Origin: Bacillaceae bacterium OF18-1A
GTDB taxonomy: Bacteria; Bacillota; Bacilli; Bacillales; Bacillaceae_G
Assembly: GCA_027694045.1 (NCBI GenBank)
Contig: JAQEWB010000001.1
Location: forward strand, 1,054,001 to 1,118,000
Direction of reading: 5' to 3'
Length of the DNA: 64,000 bases
Shown here in pieces: positions 27,363 to 36,286 of the stretch. How positions within the stretch are numbered: the stretch's first letter is position 1; each line of letters starts with the position of its first letter. The notes beneath the pieces were generated by a model, which worked only from the letters and a program-made list of their open reading frames with translations, searched no databases and was not told the origin of the DNA. A program made the position numbers and the translations under genes.

Positions 27363-27570
27363 AATTTTTTTAACACGTTATGTATGCTTGTCCCGTGTTA
27401 ACTTGCCTCCCTTTATAATGAAATTTTCCCTATCAAACTAACAAACTCTTAATTAGTCAATAGTAAAAGTATACGTGATAAAAATAAACTAATCTACCAT
27501 TATTTTATTAAAAATCAGCATAATACGATATATCTTTTTATTTCAATACAAAATTATATAAACTCATATA

Positions 27571-27606
27571 CAAAGCCCATCTCTATATAGACGATGGGCT
27601 TTGCAA
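27571..27606 (-). terminator. Terminator of the SLH-amidase gene
   Basis: CAAAGCCCATC (27571-27581) with GATGGGCTTTG (27593-27603), just after the minus-strand stop at 27616. Confidence 0.8.
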
Positions 27607-27615
27607 TCGATGTTT

Positions 27616-28857
27616 TTATTTCGTTAAACGAGATTTTGAAACGTCAAAACCTTTCCACTCATAATAATCTAAAATACCTTCATAAATTGCCTCAGCAGCT
27701 ATCTGTCTTCCAGATTCTGAAGCTAACTTCTCATAATCCGCGCTGTTATCTAAAAATGCTAGTTCAGTTAATACTGCAGGCAGCTCATTTTCTCTTAGCA
27801 CATAATAGTCTTCTGGTTTCACACCACGATCTCTTGTATCTAGAGCTTTAACTAATCTTTTTTGTATTTTATTGGCTAGCATATAACTATCTTTTTCGCG
27901 CTCAGTTAATTCTTTCTTTTCTGCCCCTTTATAATAAAAAGTCTCAGTTCCATATCCATCATGATTTTTAGAAGCATTTGCATGAATACTTACAAAAATA
28001 TCTCCATTATTCTCTTTTGCGAATTCTACACGCTTCTTAAGGTCCTCAGATTGATTTTCACTAAAACGGTTATTTGTTTCACGTGTTAACAACACATGGA
28101 ATGGAGTATTTTTTTCTAATAAACTCTGCAACCTTTTAGATGTATCTAATACAATATCACTTTCATATAATCCTTTTGTTGCCTTCCCAGGATCTTTTCC
28201 TCCATGACCGGGATCAATAATAACTACCTTTTCAACTAAAGGATTTCCAACTTTAAGTGAGTCCGACTTTGCAATAAATTGAGCTGCCTCTGCTTTAGTT
28301 AACGTTTTTTCCGGAGCCCATTGCCCATCAATACCAACAGAAATCCCTAATTCAACTAGAATATTAGCTTTCGCTTTCCCCCAGCTTTTTTCTAAATCAC
28401 TGAATTTAGTTGCTGGAGTGCCGTTTACTTTAGAATCTAATTTGAAAGCTTCTACAAGTAGAGATGCCATTGAAACACGATTGATTTTTCCATCTGGATC
28501 GAATGTACCATTATCTTTACCTTTAACAACGCCAGCTTTTTCTACAGCTGCGATGATTGGAGTAGCCCAATGTTTTTGAGCATCAGGGTAAGATGGTTTA
28601 GCATTTGAATTGATTGGTAAGTTCAAAATTTTGGCAATCATTGTAGCTGCTTCTGCACGCGTGATTTCTCTTTCAGGCTCGAACATTCCTTTATCATTAC
28701 CTTTAACTGCACCTTTCTCCACTAAATAGTAAATAGAATCTTCTGCCCAGTGCTTCGATGGAACATCTGGAAATGTTTTTGTTTGTGCGAAACTGCTAGA
28801 TGAATATGATAATAGACTGGCTGCTAATAATCCTGCTGCGATTATTCTATTTTTCAT
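27616..28857 (-). CDS. S-layer-associated N-acetylmuramoyl-L-alanine amidase (three SLH domains)
   Basis: 413 aa. Signal peptide to about residue 24, three SLH domains (about 28-70, 87-130, 148-195), then an Amidase_3 domain (about 210-400) with the zinc/catalytic motifs IDPGHGGKDPG, FVSIHANA and LTELAFLDN. It cuts the bond between MurNAc and the peptide stem at the cell surface, tethered by the SLH domains to secondary wall polymer. It is adjacent to the SLH-glucosaminidase gene in tandem but has its own terminator, so the two are separately transcribed. Start ATG 28857 with GAGGAGAAT ahead. Confidence 0.9.
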   Translation of the reverse strand: MKNRIIAAGLLAASLLSYSSSSFAQTKTFPDVPSKHWAEDSIYYLVEKGAVKGNDKGMFEPEREITRAEAATMIAKILNLPINSNAKPSYPDAQKHWATPIIAAVEKAGVVKGKDNGTFDPDGKINRVSMASLLVEAFKLDSKVNGTPATKFSDLEKSWGKAKANILVELGISVGIDGQWAPEKTLTKAEAAQFIAKSDSLKVGNPLVEKVVIIDPGHGGKDPGKATKGLYESDIVLDTSKRLQSLLEKNTPFHVLLTRETNNRFSENQSEDLKKRVEFAKENNGDIFVSIHANASKNHDGYGTETFYYKGAEKKELTEREKDSYMLANKIQKRLVKALDTRDRGVKPEDYYVLRENELPAVLTELAFLDNSADYEKLASESGRQIAAEAIYEGILDYYEWKGFDVSKSRLTK

Positions 28858-29021
28858 AGAATATATTCTCCTCTCAAGTACAATGTTTTTATGTAACAGA
28901 CTAATTATAGTTCTGAAAATTATTAATAGTCAATCGTAATTTGTATAATTTTGTCTTATTATTGTATTTTTTGGAACAAATACAATAATAAGATGCTCAT
29001 TTTATAGAAGGAGAGATTCAT

Positions 29022-29165
29022 ATGAATACTAATTGGAAAAGTATCGAACACCGTATTTATACAATGTGTATGATTCAGCATAATAACGAAGTATTACTCA
29101 TGCATAAAAAGCTTGGAATCTCTCCAAGCTTTTCTTACTGCTTCACTATTTTCTTAATCTCATAA
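29022..29165 (+). pseudogene. Truncated NUDIX hydrolase remnant (5' end only)
   Basis: A good ribosome site (AAGGAGAG) and ATG 29022 open a frame whose first 30 residues (ending EVLLMHKK) match the start of a MutT/NUDIX protein: a first strand, TMCMIQ, then a turn and EVLLM. It then runs straight into the terminator hairpin of the neighbouring gene and stops at 29165. The Nudix box GX5EX7REUXEEXGU is absent. The 3' part was probably lost by deletion. Confidence 0.6.
29107..29133 (-). terminator. Terminator of the yndJ-like operon
   Basis: AAAAGCTTGGA with TCCAAGCTTTT around a five-base loop, next to the minus-strand stop at 29135. Confidence 0.85.
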
Positions 29166-30760
29166 TTAATTTCTAAAAACTTAACTCCAAATATCCACAT
29201 TTCATGGTTAGCTGTTAACATTTGATTTTCTTTCTCTTTTATAATAAAAGTCTCTGCTAATGGTAAACGTACTGTAAAGTAGCGAGTATGTAAGTAAATT
29301 CCTTCATCCCCCTTACTATTTCCCCTTAACTTACTAGTAATCATTAAATCATTTCTATCATTACATAATTTCAAAATACCCGTCATATTCGAATAAGGTA
29401 AAGGCAATGCGATATTCATATATGTATCGTTCTTATATGTATGAATTGAATACAGAGCTAAAAAAATAGATTCCCCAGCTTCATTTTTTCTTAGCCAAGC
29501 TCTTACATTTTCTCTGCCGTCTTTCTCATCAATTACACCAATGATAGCGCCGTGCATTGTTTCCCACTTTCCACCCATTCCTAAATGTATTTGTCCTATA
29601 TGCTTACTCATTTTCTCATAACAAAATGCAAATGGGCGGAACCAACGAGTCCATTTAATATGCGATTGTAACTCATACTCTTTTGTATTTTCATAAAAAT
29701 GAATAATGCTTAAAGGAACCTTAGTCGTGTCAAATGACTCACTATGAAAAACATTCATTTTATCAACTAGACCGTTGTATTCGTTAGTATCTACTAAATG
29801 TTTGCTATGTAAAAATGCTTCACCAATTTTTACATTTCCTCTTAATTTGCTCATTCGTTTCCCGTAATATTTATAATTCGGAGCACTCTTTTCAATCATC
29901 CAACCGATAAATGTTGGCAACGCTACTCCAATTCCATTGACAACACCATGAATCCAAACCATTTGAGCAATTGTAATCGTCATTACTTGTTTCAAATTCC
30001 CGTATGAATATATGAGCGAGAACATAATTGTAACCATGAGTGTACTAGACGAAACGATTAGAAGAATCTTTGCACTGATAGCATTAAATTTCGCTTTCCA
30101 CACATAAATCCCATATACATAAATCGCACATAAATATATGAACACCGCAAAAAATTCAAATATCCTCGAGTATGTAATCCCTATCGCAACTGTCATAGGG
30201 GAAATGACTATGATAAACATAATTACATCATATACTTTACTTCTCTTTTCTCTTTTCCTCCCTATTAAACCAGCTGATAACGGCAATAGAAACGCCGAAT
30301 AATGAAAATGTGCAGCTGTGAGTAAAACAATGTCAGAACTAAAGTGCATAATGGAAAGCTTTGCTACTGAAGCAAAAAACCAAAATCCACCTAAAAATAA
30401 GTAAATAAATGCACTATCTATAGCTGTTTCTTCTAATGGCTTCCATCCTCTTTCTAACAACCTATTAACACCAAACAATGCAATGATTCCTGTATATATA
30501 AACCAAATTAGCGCAAAGAAAAAGTGATTTGTTACGAAAGCTAACATGGCACTAATTGCTGCGAGTGGATATACAAACGATACCAACTTATAAAATAATA
30601 AATACGATCCATCTCTTGTTCTTTTATCAATAATACAAAAAGACATCGGTATAAATAATAAAACAGATAATAATATAATTGCTTCAACAGGATTTATATG
30701 TGGCCTCTCACATATTAGAAAAATAATATAACAAGCAAGCCCAAATACTATATTTTTCAT
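29135..30760 (-). CDS. YndJ family membrane protein
   Basis: 541 aa. The first 300 residues hold about nine to ten transmembrane helices, with LERGWKPLEETAIDSAFIYLF and AAHFHYSAFLLPL as the recognisable YndJ motifs. The last 240 residues are soluble and mostly beta, with a lipocalin-like pattern. Homologues in Bacillus are membrane proteins of unknown function. It starts 5 bp after the DUF4166 gene. In this operon the order SRPBCC-DoxX, DUF4166, YndJ repeats that seen in related genomes. Confidence 0.8.
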   Translation of the reverse strand: MKNIVFGLACYIIFLICERPHINPVEAIILLSVLLFIPMSFCIIDKRTRDGSYLLFYKLVSFVYPLAAISAMLAFVTNHFFFALIWFIYTGIIALFGVNRLLERGWKPLEETAIDSAFIYLFLGGFWFFASVAKLSIMHFSSDIVLLTAAHFHYSAFLLPLSAGLIGRKREKRSKVYDVIMFIIVISPMTVAIGITYSRIFEFFAVFIYLCAIYVYGIYVWKAKFNAISAKILLIVSSSTLMVTIMFSLIYSYGNLKQVMTITIAQMVWIHGVVNGIGVALPTFIGWMIEKSAPNYKYYGKRMSKLRGNVKIGEAFLHSKHLVDTNEYNGLVDKMNVFHSESFDTTKVPLSIIHFYENTKEYELQSHIKWTRWFRPFAFCYEKMSKHIGQIHLGMGGKWETMHGAIIGVIDEKDGRENVRAWLRKNEAGESIFLALYSIHTYKNDTYMNIALPLPYSNMTGILKLCNDRNDLMITSKLRGNSKGDEGIYLHTRYFTVRLPLAETFIIKEKENQMLTANHEMWIFGVKFLEINYEIKKIVKQ

Positions 30761-30765
30761 ATCTT

Positions 30766-31371
30766 TTATTTCCTTTCCACAAAGGTTCCCTTATATGAAA
30801 ATAGTGAGCCTATTAACGGATTTCGTACTTGTACATGAATTCGAAAGCACTGTTTTGTTTCATCATAACTTTCTACAATGTTGGCCTCTCCGTATAAGAA
30901 TCTAGGTAACGGGATTTTTCTTCTAAACATGTAAAACCATTGTTTCTTTGAAGAAATATGCATCGCCCCCATCTCATCAATATGAAAATTTAGTGTAGAA
31001 ACAAGTATGTGTGGTTCACCAAAATAATCTACAATTTCATTTTCATCGAATTTCATTACCGCATTAAAATATCTTTTCTTATTACGAAAGTAAAAAGTAC
31101 GATTCCACCGCACAAGTTCATTTCCATGTTCATCTCGCTCAGCAGTATTATGTATCGTAAATGGAACTTCCTTTCCCCGCTCTGAGAAAAACATTCGAAA
31201 CTTCGATGCAATTTTCAATATCAATTTAACAAAAAAAGAGCCACCGTAAATTTCATCCATCTTTCCTTCCCCTGTAAAACTATTTTCTTCTGTAATCGCA
31301 TACCGCTTCTGTAATTCTGGATGCAGTTTTTTATAGGTATCCCCTAATAATCGCTCATAAATATTAACCAT
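30766..31371 (-). CDS. DUF4166 domain protein
   Basis: 201 aa from ATG 31371 (AAAGGG before it; a longer 218-residue frame without a ribosome site is unlikely). The chain YERLLGDTYKKLHPELQKRY and the middle beta-rich part match DUF4166, a family found fused or next to YndJ/saccharopine-dehydrogenase-like genes. No catalytic residues are known. It sits 4 bp after the DoxX frame and 5 bp before yndJ, so coupling is tight. Confidence 0.75.
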   Translation of the reverse strand: MVNIYERLLGDTYKKLHPELQKRYAITEENSFTGEGKMDEIYGGSFFVKLILKIASKFRMFFSERGKEVPFTIHNTAERDEHGNELVRWNRTFYFRNKKRYFNAVMKFDENEIVDYFGEPHILVSTLNFHIDEMGAMHISSKKQWFYMFRRKIPLPRFLYGEANIVESYDETKQCFRIHVQVRNPLIGSLFSYKGTFVERK

Positions 31372-31375
31372 ACAC

Positions 31376-32284
31376 TTATCCCTTTCTCGTCCTCTTGCAA
31401 TTTTTTGCACTTGGCAAATCAAAGCTATTTATATAACCGACAATTGATAATCCTATTAGAAGGATATTTAATGTAATTGGATTAAACGGCTCTGTAAAGC
31501 TTGTTATATTCGTAAAACCTGCTGCTATTGTTAAGACTATTAACATAAAAATATGTAATATAAATAATTTTCGTTTTGGAAGTGGCAATAGCCATATGAC
31601 ACCAAAAATAATTTCTGACCACCCAATTATTTTAAGAGCCAAAATACTATTTTCAGTTGAACCGATCATCACAGAAAGCATCTTCACCTCTTCTGGATGA
31701 GTGAAAATTATTTTCGGAAAGCTTCCTTGATACACCCATACAAAAGCAAATAAAAAACAAACGAGCCAATACGTAATCGTTCTTTTAATTAGCAAACTAG
31801 GATGAAGCCCCTTTTCTAACCATAATTTGAGGGCATCAAAGCTCCAAGCAGTCGCCCATCCTAATAAAGGTCGAAAAATATATGAATCAATTACATTTCC
31901 TATACGACAAAATCTCGTGTCATAATCATATTGCGTTTCAAAATGAATGTATTCTTTATTCGGTGTATACTTCCAATAACCACGCCCTATTTAAATAAGT
32001 GATAATTGATTGTCAGTCCAAAATTTTAAAGATGAAATCCGTTCTCCAGTTTCTCTTCTAATTTCACCTATTGATTCCCCTTCTCCAGCTATTTCAAGTC
32101 CAAATCCAATCTTTGTTTTATATAAAAACTGCTGCGGTTCTCCTTCTTTTTTCTCTAAATACGAAATTTCAGTAAAGCGAGCATCCCACTCTGTATGTAT
32201 GTCTGGTTCTTGCGTATATTTCCATAGTTTTTCCATTGTTGTTTCCATTTCTATTGAAACATAAATAGGGTTTTTCCTTTGCAT
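31376..32284 (-). pseudogene. SRPBCC-DoxX fusion gene interrupted by an in-frame TAA
   Basis: One continuous 302-codon frame from ATG 32284 (GGAGGTGGGAGA ahead) with a single TAA at 31991-31993. Upstream of the stop are 97 codons of an SRPBCC (START-like) domain. After it the same frame goes on with the rest of that domain (GRGYWKYTPNKEYIHFETQ) and a linker, and then a four-helix DoxX-like membrane domain to 31376. Intact relatives are single proteins of about 300 residues. As it stands, only an N-terminal fragment or a separate 139-aa DoxX piece without a good ribosome site can be made. Downstream DUF4166 and yndJ are intact. Confidence 0.8.
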
Positions 32285-32398
32285 TCTCCCACCTCCAGTG
32301 CACTATATTTTTAATGTACATGCAATGAATTTATTTTGCTACATTTTTCACAAACTTTTTCACCTAAAGAAAGAATTTTTAAAAAATATATAAAACAC

Positions 32399-32427
32399 TT
32401 GATTCCCTGAAAAATTTAAATTATTAT
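32399..32427 (+). promoter_or_regulatory. lysC promoter
   Basis: TTGATT (32399-32404), 17 bp, TATTAT (32422-32427), 50 bp ahead of the lysine riboswitch. The rest of 32285-32398 shows only AT-rich sequence. Confidence 0.6.
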
Positions 32428-32476
32428 AAAACAAATGTTACCAACAACTTCATAATTCAAACACTCTCGCCTAAAA

Positions 32477-32636
32477 CGTGAGATAGAGGTTGCAATACTT
32501 ATAAGTATTCTAATGGAGACAAAGAGATGTCTATGAAATTAGATGAAAGGAAGTATTGCCGAAATCGATAAATTTCTCTGTATTTATCGATTGGGGCTGT
32601 TTTCGAATAGAAACAGAACTGTCATATGTACCGATG
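32477..32636 (+). promoter_or_regulatory. Lysine riboswitch (L box)
   Basis: Conserved L-box elements in order: GTGAGATAGAGGTTGCAA at the 5' side, the AGTA and GGAGA region, GAAAGGAAGTATTGCCGAA, TTGGGGCTG and finally ACTGTCAT. The order and spacing match the five-helix aptamer, which binds lysine and shuts off lysC. Confidence 0.93.
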
Positions 32637-32744
32637 TGTACGTATGAAGAGCTATCTACAAAAAAGAGATATCATTTTTATGATATTCCTTTTTTGGCGG
32701 TTTTTTTATTAGCTCCGTTTTCTGTTTCCCTTTTCCTGTAACAG

Positions 32745-32778
32745 CACCATCCTCACTTATTTGAGATGGTGTTTTTTG
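32745..32778 (+). terminator. Riboswitch terminator
   Basis: CACCATC pairs with GATGGTG (32745-32771), followed by six T; stops transcription before lysC when lysine is bound. Confidence 0.9.
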
Positions 32779-32863
32779 TTTTTCTCTCTGGTAACTACAG
32801 GAATATTGGGATTTGTATATGTCCTAATTCATTCTTAAAAATGGACGAAAGAAGGAATTTGTA

Positions 32864-34093
32864 ATGGAAACAATTGTTCAAAAATTTGGCGGCACTTCTG
32901 TTGGAAGCACCGAACGTATTCAACATGTAGCAAATTTAATTATTGAGGAATATGAACGAGGTCATGGCGTTGTCTCTGTCGTTTCAGCAATGGGAAAAAG
33001 CACGGATGAACTTGTCGCACTCGCTAGTGCTATTACGGAAAACCCAAGTAAACGTGAAATGGACATGCTTCTATCTACAGGAGAACAAGTAACTATTTCA
33101 TTATTAACAATGGCACTACAAACAAAAGGTTATAACGCAATTTCATTAACAGGATGGCAAGCTGGTATTACGACAGAATCTGTACATAGTAGTGCACGGA
33201 TTACTGATATTACTACAAATCGTATTCAATCTTATCTTGCTGAAGGCACGATTGTTATCGTGGCTGGTTTCCAAGGAATTAGTGAAGAAAATGAAATTAC
33301 AACACTTGGACGCGGTGGTTCTGATACGACTACTGTCGCATTAGCGGCAGCATTAAAAGCAAAAAAATGTGATATTTATACAGATGTGACAGGCGTATAC
33401 ACGACGGACCCGCGAGTTGTAAAAGACGCTTACAAATTAGACGAAATTTCTTATGACGAAATGTTAGAACTTGCAAATCTCGGTGCCGGTGTATTACATC
33501 CACGTGCTGTTGAATTTGCTAAAAATCATAATGTCGTGTTAGAAGTTCGCTCAAGTATGGAACAAAAAAACGGAACAATTGTAAAAGGAGAATGTAACAT
33601 GGAACAACAATCAATCGTTAAAGGTATTGCATTTGAAGATAATATTACACGTGTCACAATTAAAGGATTGGAACAAGGCTCACTTTCAACTGTGTTTTCC
33701 ACATTAGCAGCAGCACACATTAATGTAGATATTATTATTCAAAGCATTACAAATGAAGGAACTGTTCATCTCTCTTTCTCTATTCACTCTAATGATTTAA
33801 GAGAGACTTTAGAAGTGTTAGAACAAAATCAAGAAACTCTTCACTATGAATCTGTAGAATATGAAAATCATTTAGCGAAAGTATCCATTGTAGGATCTGG
33901 TATGGTATCTAATCCAGGTGTTGCTGCAAATATGTTCACTACTTTAAAAGAAGAAAATATTCATATTAAAATGGTAAGTACATCGGAAATTAAAGTATCA
34001 GTTGTCATTGATCGCATTCACTTAGTAGATGGTGTTGAAGCACTACATCAATCATTTATGGCAAAAATTGAGCCTTTAGTGCAGATGAGTTAA
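32864..34093 (+). CDS. lysC: Aspartate kinase, lysine-controlled (aspartokinase II type)
   Basis: 409 aa. Kinase domain (1-~240) with the start KFGGTSVGS and the LGRGGSDTTT catalytic loop; two ACT domains follow (about 260-400). It makes aspartyl phosphate, the first step to diaminopimelate, lysine, threonine and methionine. Length, lysine riboswitch and an internal start at codon 246 all match Bacillus LysC, which makes alpha and beta subunits from one gene. ATG 32864 has AAGGAA ahead. Confidence 0.95.
   Translation: METIVQKFGGTSVGSTERIQHVANLIIEEYERGHGVVSVVSAMGKSTDELVALASAITENPSKREMDMLLSTGEQVTISLLTMALQTKGYNAISLTGWQAGITTESVHSSARITDITTNRIQSYLAEGTIVIVAGFQGISEENEITTLGRGGSDTTTVALAAALKAKKCDIYTDVTGVYTTDPRVVKDAYKLDEISYDEMLELANLGAGVLHPRAVEFAKNHNVVLEVRSSMEQKNGTIVKGECNMEQQSIVKGIAFEDNITRVTIKGLEQGSLSTVFSTLAAAHINVDIIIQSITNEGTVHLSFSIHSNDLRETLEVLEQNQETLHYESVEYENHLAKVSIVGSGMVSNPGVAANMFTTLKEENIHIKMVSTSEIKVSVVIDRIHLVDGVEALHQSFMAKIEPLVQMS
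33599..34093 (+). CDS. lysC: Internal in-frame start: lysC beta subunit
   Basis: ATG 33599 is codon 246 of lysC and has AAAAGGAG exactly eight bases ahead inside the coding sequence. The product would be 164 aa, the two ACT domains alone. In B. subtilis aspartokinase II the beta subunit starts at the equivalent Met. Here the site is as strong as the main one. Confidence 0.75.
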   Translation: MEQQSIVKGIAFEDNITRVTIKGLEQGSLSTVFSTLAAAHINVDIIIQSITNEGTVHLSFSIHSNDLRETLEVLEQNQETLHYESVEYENHLAKVSIVGSGMVSNPGVAANMFTTLKEENIHIKMVSTSEIKVSVVIDRIHLVDGVEALHQSFMAKIEPLVQMS

Positions 34094-34153
34094 TTTCTAC
34101 TAGGAAAACTTAAAACAAATTATATGAATCTAGTTCCTTCCTATATAAATACA

Positions 34154-34199
34154 AGGCTGTCTACATGGATTTCAACACTCTATGTAGGCAGCTTTTTTC
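34154..34199 (+). terminator. lysC terminator
   Basis: GCTGTCTACAT pairs with ATGTAGGCAGC, followed by a T-run. Confidence 0.85.
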
Positions 34200-34282
34200 T
34201 TGTTATCATCATTCCCTTTCCTAGGAAATATAACTGACTTTTCTAACTTTTATTATATAAACTCTTAACAACTCATTTACAC

Positions 34283-34324
34283 AAAAAGGGAGAGTAGCTC
34301 TATTCCTGAGCTACTCTCCCTTAT
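34283..34324 (-). terminator. asnA terminator
   Basis: AAGGGAGAGTAGCTC with GAGCTACTCTCCCTT around a seven-base loop, ten bases past the asnA stop. Confidence 0.9.
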
Positions 34325-34331
34325 AATTCCA

Positions 34332-35315
34332 TTAAAACAGATGAATGTTTTCTTTCTTACAAGCTTCACGTAAATCGTCAGGCCATACAGAAGATTGAAC
34401 TTCACCGATATGTGCTTTACGTAAGAAGTACATACACATTCTTGATTGCCCGATACCACCACCGATTGTTAATGGTAATACGTCTTCTAAAATTCCTTTA
34501 TGGAAATCGTACTCACGTTTGAAGTCTTCACCTGTTTTCGTTAACTGCTCATCAAGTGATTTACTATCAACACGAATTCCCATTGATGATAATTCGAATG
34601 AAGCTTGTAGTACTGGGTGCCAGAATAAAATATCACCGTTTAATTTCCAATCATCATAATCAGCTGCGCGTCCATCGTGTCTTTCACCCGAACGAAGTGC
34701 ATCACCAATTCCAATAATAAAGACTGCACCATGTTCTTTCGCAATTGCATGTTCACGATCTTTCGGAGTTAATTCTGGATATTTATCTTCTAATTCTTGA
34801 GAAGTAACGAAAACAATTTCTTCTGGTAAATACTTTCCAAGGAACGGATATTTTTCAAATAAGTGATCTTCTAAATCTTTGAATATTCCATAAATTGTTT
34901 GTACTGTTTTTTGTAAGTAATCTACAGTACGCCATTCTTTTTGAACGATTTTCTCCCAATCCCATTGGTCAACGTAAATAGAATGGGTTGCATCAAGTTC
35001 TTCATCACGACGAATTGCGTTCATGTTTGTATATAAACCTTCACCAGCTTCATATCCGTATTCATGTAATGCGAATCTTTTCCACTTCGCCAGTGAATGA
35101 ACAATTTCTAACTCTTCTCCTGAATGTAACATATCAAATTCAATTGGACGTTCTACACCGTTTAGGTGATCGTTTAAACCTGATTTTTTTGTTACGAATA
35201 ATGGTGCAGATACGCGGAATAGTTCAAGACGTTTTGCTAATTGATCTTCAAAAAATGTTTTAACTTCTTTAATTGCGATTTGAGTCTCTCTTACTGTCAT
35301 TAATGATTGATACAT
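34332..35315 (-). CDS. asnA: Aspartate--ammonia ligase (asparagine synthetase A)
   Basis: 327 aa, the usual AsnA length. Class II aminoacyl-tRNA-synthetase-like fold with conserved segments [28 protein letters not shown] and [11 protein letters not shown](Y)FL at the end. It makes asparagine from aspartate, ammonia and ATP (AMP-forming). The T-box upstream with an AAC specifier ties expression to uncharged tRNA-Asn. Single gene; ATG 35315 with AGGGGGA ahead. Confidence 0.95.
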   Translation of the reverse strand: MYQSLMTVRETQIAIKEVKTFFEDQLAKRLELFRVSAPLFVTKKSGLNDHLNGVERPIEFDMLHSGEELEIVHSLAKWKRFALHEYGYEAGEGLYTNMNAIRRDEELDATHSIYVDQWDWEKIVQKEWRTVDYLQKTVQTIYGIFKDLEDHLFEKYPFLGKYLPEEIVFVTSQELEDKYPELTPKDREHAIAKEHGAVFIIGIGDALRSGERHDGRAADYDDWKLNGDILFWHPVLQASFELSSMGIRVDSKSLDEQLTKTGEDFKREYDFHKGILEDVLPLTIGGGIGQSRMCMYFLRKAHIGEVQSSVWPDDLREACKKENIHLF

Positions 35316-35361
35316 GGTGGTTTCCCCCTAAAATGTTTGGATGTTGTGAAAAGAAGCCATC

Positions 35362-35645
35362 AAAAAAAGCCCTTCTTTCCCAAAAAAACTGGGACGAAAG
35401 GCTTTGGTTCCGCGGTACCACCCAAATTAGCAACAGAGGTTGCTCACTTATACAGTACGGAGATGGAATATCTCGATACTGTTCTTCTTGTAACGGCGAA
35501 GTTCCCGGCTAAGTCTACTTTCCTATAAAGGATTTCGGTTAGCAACTCCAGGAGGTTCTTCATAATAGGCTTCGTATCAGGCTCACACCACCCCTGACTC
35601 GCTTAGACTACGTCCTACTACTACTCGTCCTTTCATAGTCGTTTT
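35362..35645 (-). promoter_or_regulatory. T-box leader of asnA, Asn specifier
   Basis: Stem I with AGTAGTAGGACG and GGTGGTGTGA elements, specifier loop ATGAAG-AAC-CTCCTGGAG (AAC at 35555-35557), T-box GGGTGGTACCGCGG (35410-35423), terminator stem between about 35369 and 35402 followed by a U-run. AAC decodes Asn, matching the gene. A promoter TTGACT, 16 bp, TAGAAT lies upstream (near 35684-35707). Confidence 0.95.
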
Positions 35646-35776
35646 GTTGTCACATCTCTGAAACATTTTATTAATGATTATTCTATACAAAAAATAAAGA
35701 AAGTCAACAAAAATTTTCAAAATATTTTTCAATTCTTTATTTTACGGCTTTATTGATTGTTTTTAATATAGCCTCT

Positions 35777-35893
35777 TTATTTCTTTTGTCTCGTCAACCC
35801 AAAAAAAGTTTCACTAATCGATACTAACGTATACACAACAAGTAATGTAATTGTTCGAAAGATAGAATCCGCAGTATTTCTTATTATTTTCAT
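35777..35893 (-). CDS. Possible 38-aa membrane peptide
   Basis: From ATG 35893; AAAGGA lies 12 bases before it, a little far. The chain has one hydrophobic helix (about residues 12-28) and a basic Arg-Gln-Lys-Lys tail. A longer frame to 35965 has no ribosome site. No family recognised; it may not be a gene. Confidence 0.3.
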   Translation of the reverse strand: MKIIRNTADSIFRTITLLVVYTLVSISETFFGLTRQKK

Positions 35894-36052
35894 TTTCTTT
35901 GTAATTCCTTTCAGTTTACTTGCAAATTCATGATATACTATAGCATTCAAGCAGTTTGTTTTCACTTAAAGCAAACATAGTCATTTATAAAGAGTATTTT
36001 CTAAATCATTGACTATTATCAAACAAGATTTTTTATATAACGGAGTGATCAT

Positions 36053-36187
36053 ATGAGCAAAACGAAAGCAAAACCGAAAAAAGGCGTAGGACAAGGTACA
36101 GGAAGTAAAGGCTGGAACCGCTGGCAATCAAGTGCAAAGAAAAAGAAAGCTGCAAAGCCATACAAAAGTAAAGGTACAAAGAAATAA
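36053..36187 (+). CDS. DUF3934 small basic protein
   Basis: 44 aa. Lys/Gly-rich with the family core GxGQGTGSKGWNRWQ and a Lys-rich tail. GGAG lies seven bases before ATG 36053. Such proteins are found in B. cereus-group genomes; the charge suggests nucleic acid binding, but no function is known. It is missed by length filters. A shared terminator follows. Confidence 0.7.
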   Translation: MSKTKAKPKKGVGQGTGSKGWNRWQSSAKKKKAAKPYKSKGTKK

Positions 36188-36243
36188 TTGAAATAACATT
36201 TGATTTCTTTACTTTGTACAAAACAAAAGTTAATTATTACAAC

Positions 36244-36284
36244 AAAAAGCTATGCCCTTATACATTTGAAGGCATAGCTTTTTA
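36244..36284. terminator. Bidirectional terminator
   Basis: AAAAAGCTATGCC (36244-36256) with GGCATAGCTTTTT (36271-36283), between convergent genes. Confidence 0.9.
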
Positions 36285-36286
36285 TA

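Noticed and set aside
31376..31795. Independent 139-aa DoxX gene
   Set aside because: No good ribosome site; frame and sequence are continuous with the upstream SRPBCC part, so it is treated as one broken fusion gene.
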